A stretch of 6,221 bases of DNA from Candidatus Zixiibacteriota bacterium (GTDB lineage: Bacteria; Zixibacteria; MSB-5A5; GN15; PGXB01), in assembly GCA_030591405.1 (NCBI GenBank), contig JAUVBC010000139.1, positions 1 to 6,221 of the forward strand, given 5' to 3'. The first letter of the stretch is position 1. Each line of letters begins with the position of its first letter. Positions 5,208 through 6,221 of this stretch are shown in pieces. Both the position numbers and the translations under genes were made by a program. The notes beneath the pieces are model-generated. The model made no database searches. It was not told where the DNA came from and saw only the letters and a program-made list of their open reading frames with translations.

Positions 5208-6221
5208 GGGCAGGCTCCGGTTGAAACGGACATCGATGTACCATCTGAGAAAAGTATGGTGAAGTCGACGTCGTTCATGTCTACATTAGGACCGCCAGTT
5301 ACATTTGCTTTAAAATTATCAATATCAACCCGAATTGACTCGCCATCATTTATAGTTTGCGGGCTTGAAAATGCAACGGTTTCACCCGAAGCTACCTGCG
5401 GATTGTTGCAATCGACAACAATTGTTCCATCCCAAATGACATACCTATAATATGCCGTTGGCGATGACCAGGCAACTGTAATAGAATTAATACTGATAGC
5501 ATTGCCGGTATTGTTCTCTATCCAGAAATATATTCCCTGACAATCGGCATAGAGTGAATCAGAACCGGCCACTTTTACAAAAGCGCCGCCGGCACCACCT
5601 AACCAAACATTAGAGGCAAGATAGTACTCGCCATAAATATTAGAACCGGGCACTACCGAGACAAATCGATTCAAAGTATCGCTATCCGGCAGATAAATTA
5701 TATCCAGATTATGATTACCTATCGGTATCGAATCAAAACTGAAATATCCTCCGACATTTACAATAGTTGATTTGGTGATTGTACTACCAGCACCATCCGG
5801 GATTGTCAAGCGAACCGAAATAGAATCATTATAGGTATCATCTGGCGGGGTACCATCGAGATCATAAACATTGCCGGAAATATTATTATACAAAAGAAAA
5901 TCGCTTGAACCGGATAATCGCCGCTCGATATTACTGCCAGAGCCGGTCGAGGTTATGGCGACACCGCCGGAGTAGGTATAAACAGTCTGCCAGGCATCTT
6001 TTTTGTAATCATCGGCTAACTGTTCAAAACTGTTTTGAATGTAGGGACCGTTCCAGGTCGCATATCCGGGGTTGGTTACCAAAGCATCGAGATTGGGAGG
6101 CAGTGAACCAACATCACCAACATAACCAAAATCTGATCGGACACCATTGTTTTGTAATTCGGGATTCCCCACTATCGCCAGAGCGAGCTTATCCATCTCA
6201 GCTTTAGTCTCTTCAATTTTG
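5204..6221 (-). CDS. Tandem paralogue of the pilin-like gene with an extra C-terminal beta domain; N-terminus outside the window
   Basis: The frame stays open to the right edge, giving 338 visible codons. The first visible residues KIEETKAEM align with RFEATKTEM (residues 42-50) of the downstream pilin-like protein, so the prepilin leader and hydrophobic helix should lie just beyond the edge, and the Met at 6196 is internal rather than the start. Counting from that Met, residues 11-90 are the GspG-like core (DFGYVGDVGSLPPNLDAL, WNGPYI) and about 104-198 the carboxypeptidase-regulatory-like domain (YFSFDSIPIGNHNLDI). At W198, where the paralogue stops, this protein continues through a Gly-rich linker LGGAGGA into a 125-residue beta-rich domain (206-330) with three Cys (219, 263, 329). 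A similar pattern of N-T-G, T-V-A-W-S, VAFSSP and FSDG occurs, as I recall, in other bacterial pilin-like proteins. Probably an accessory subunit of the same filament as its neighbour; not a named family member. Confidence 0.8.
   Translation of the reverse strand, partial: KIEETKAEMDKLALAIVGNPELQNNGVRSDFGYVGDVGSLPPNLDALVTNPGYATWNGPYIQNSFEQLADDYKKDAWQTVYTYSGGVAITSTGSGSNIERRLSGSSDFLLYNNISGNVYDLDGTPPDDTYNDSISVRLTIPDGAGSTITKSTIVNVGGYFSFDSIPIGNHNLDIIYLPDSDTLNRFVSVVPGSNIYGEYYLASNVWLGGAGGAFVKVAGSDSLYADCQGIYFWIENNTGNAISINSITVAWSSPTAYYRYVIWDGTIVVDCNNPQVASGETVAFSSPQTINDGESIRVDIDNFKANVTGGPNVDMNDVDFTILFSDGTSMSVSTGACP

Noticed and set aside
6194..6196. ATG at 6196 (minus strand) as the start of the upstream pilin-like gene
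   Set aside because: The frame is open to the window edge, and the codons before this ATG (KIEETKAE) align with residues 42-49 of the paralogue. It corresponds to internal Met 50, and no ribosome binding site precedes it.
5905..6207. 100-codon open frame on the plus strand opposite the upstream pilin-like gene
   Set aside because: Its translation is rich in Arg, His and Ser with no domain signature, as expected for an antisense shadow of a conserved coding region.
1..6221. CRISPR array, tRNA/rRNA genes, insertion sequence or attachment site
   Set aside because: No regularly spaced repeats, cloverleaf-like or rRNA-like segments, transposase coding or flanking terminal repeats were seen on either strand.

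Overview
The window looks like a chromosomal segment from a bacterium of a poorly cultured lineage that makes many exported, multi-domain proteins. The best clue is the C-terminal dockerin repeat of the first large protein (two copies of a segment ending KYKSGPEP, after a Cys-Gly-Asp-Ala opening). From memory, this style, together with a cohesin-like beta domain just before it, is common in secreted proteins of Zixibacteria and related candidate phyla of the FCB side of the tree. That placement is inference, not a search result. Coding regions are moderately AT-leaning, ribosome binding sites are GGAG-type, and one near-consensus sigma-70 promoter is present.

Layout from left to right. Positions 1-89 hold the first 29 codons of a minus-strand gene whose N-terminus resembles the virion-core-protein-like SPFH family. 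Positions 90-414 are an AT-rich divergent intergenic region with candidate promoters and two small repeats. Positions 415-2889 (+) encode an 824-residue exported gingipain-type (C25) cysteine peptidase followed by an Ig-like domain, a degenerate dockerin, a cohesin-like domain and a C-terminal dockerin. A perfectly palindromic terminator at 2912-2944 separates it from a convergent gene at 2949-4355 (-), an exported C1B peptidase of the bleomycin hydrolase/PepC type with all catalytic residues and the C-terminal arm present. Positions 4473-5207 (-) and 5204 to the right edge (-) are two overlapping, tandemly duplicated type IV pilin-like/pseudopilin genes. Both have a GspG-like core plus a carboxypeptidase-regulatory-like beta domain. 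The upstream one carries a further C-terminal beta domain and its N-terminus lies outside the window.

How the genes fit together: at least four of the five proteins act outside the cytoplasm or at the envelope. The two pilin-like genes are one transcription unit, with a four-base overlap. The C1B peptidase lies downstream of them on the same strand but has its own strong promoter, so it is probably a separate unit, with possible read-through because no convincing terminator is visible between them. The two peptidases have unrelated folds (clans CD and CA) and different specificities (endopeptidase-like versus aminopeptidase-like), so a role in extracellular or periplasmic protein breakdown is plausible, but functional linkage is not shown by the sequence. 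No RNA gene, CRISPR array or insertion sequence was recognised. The most notable items are the domain architectures of the pilins and of the C25 protein, rather than a clearly new multi-gene system.
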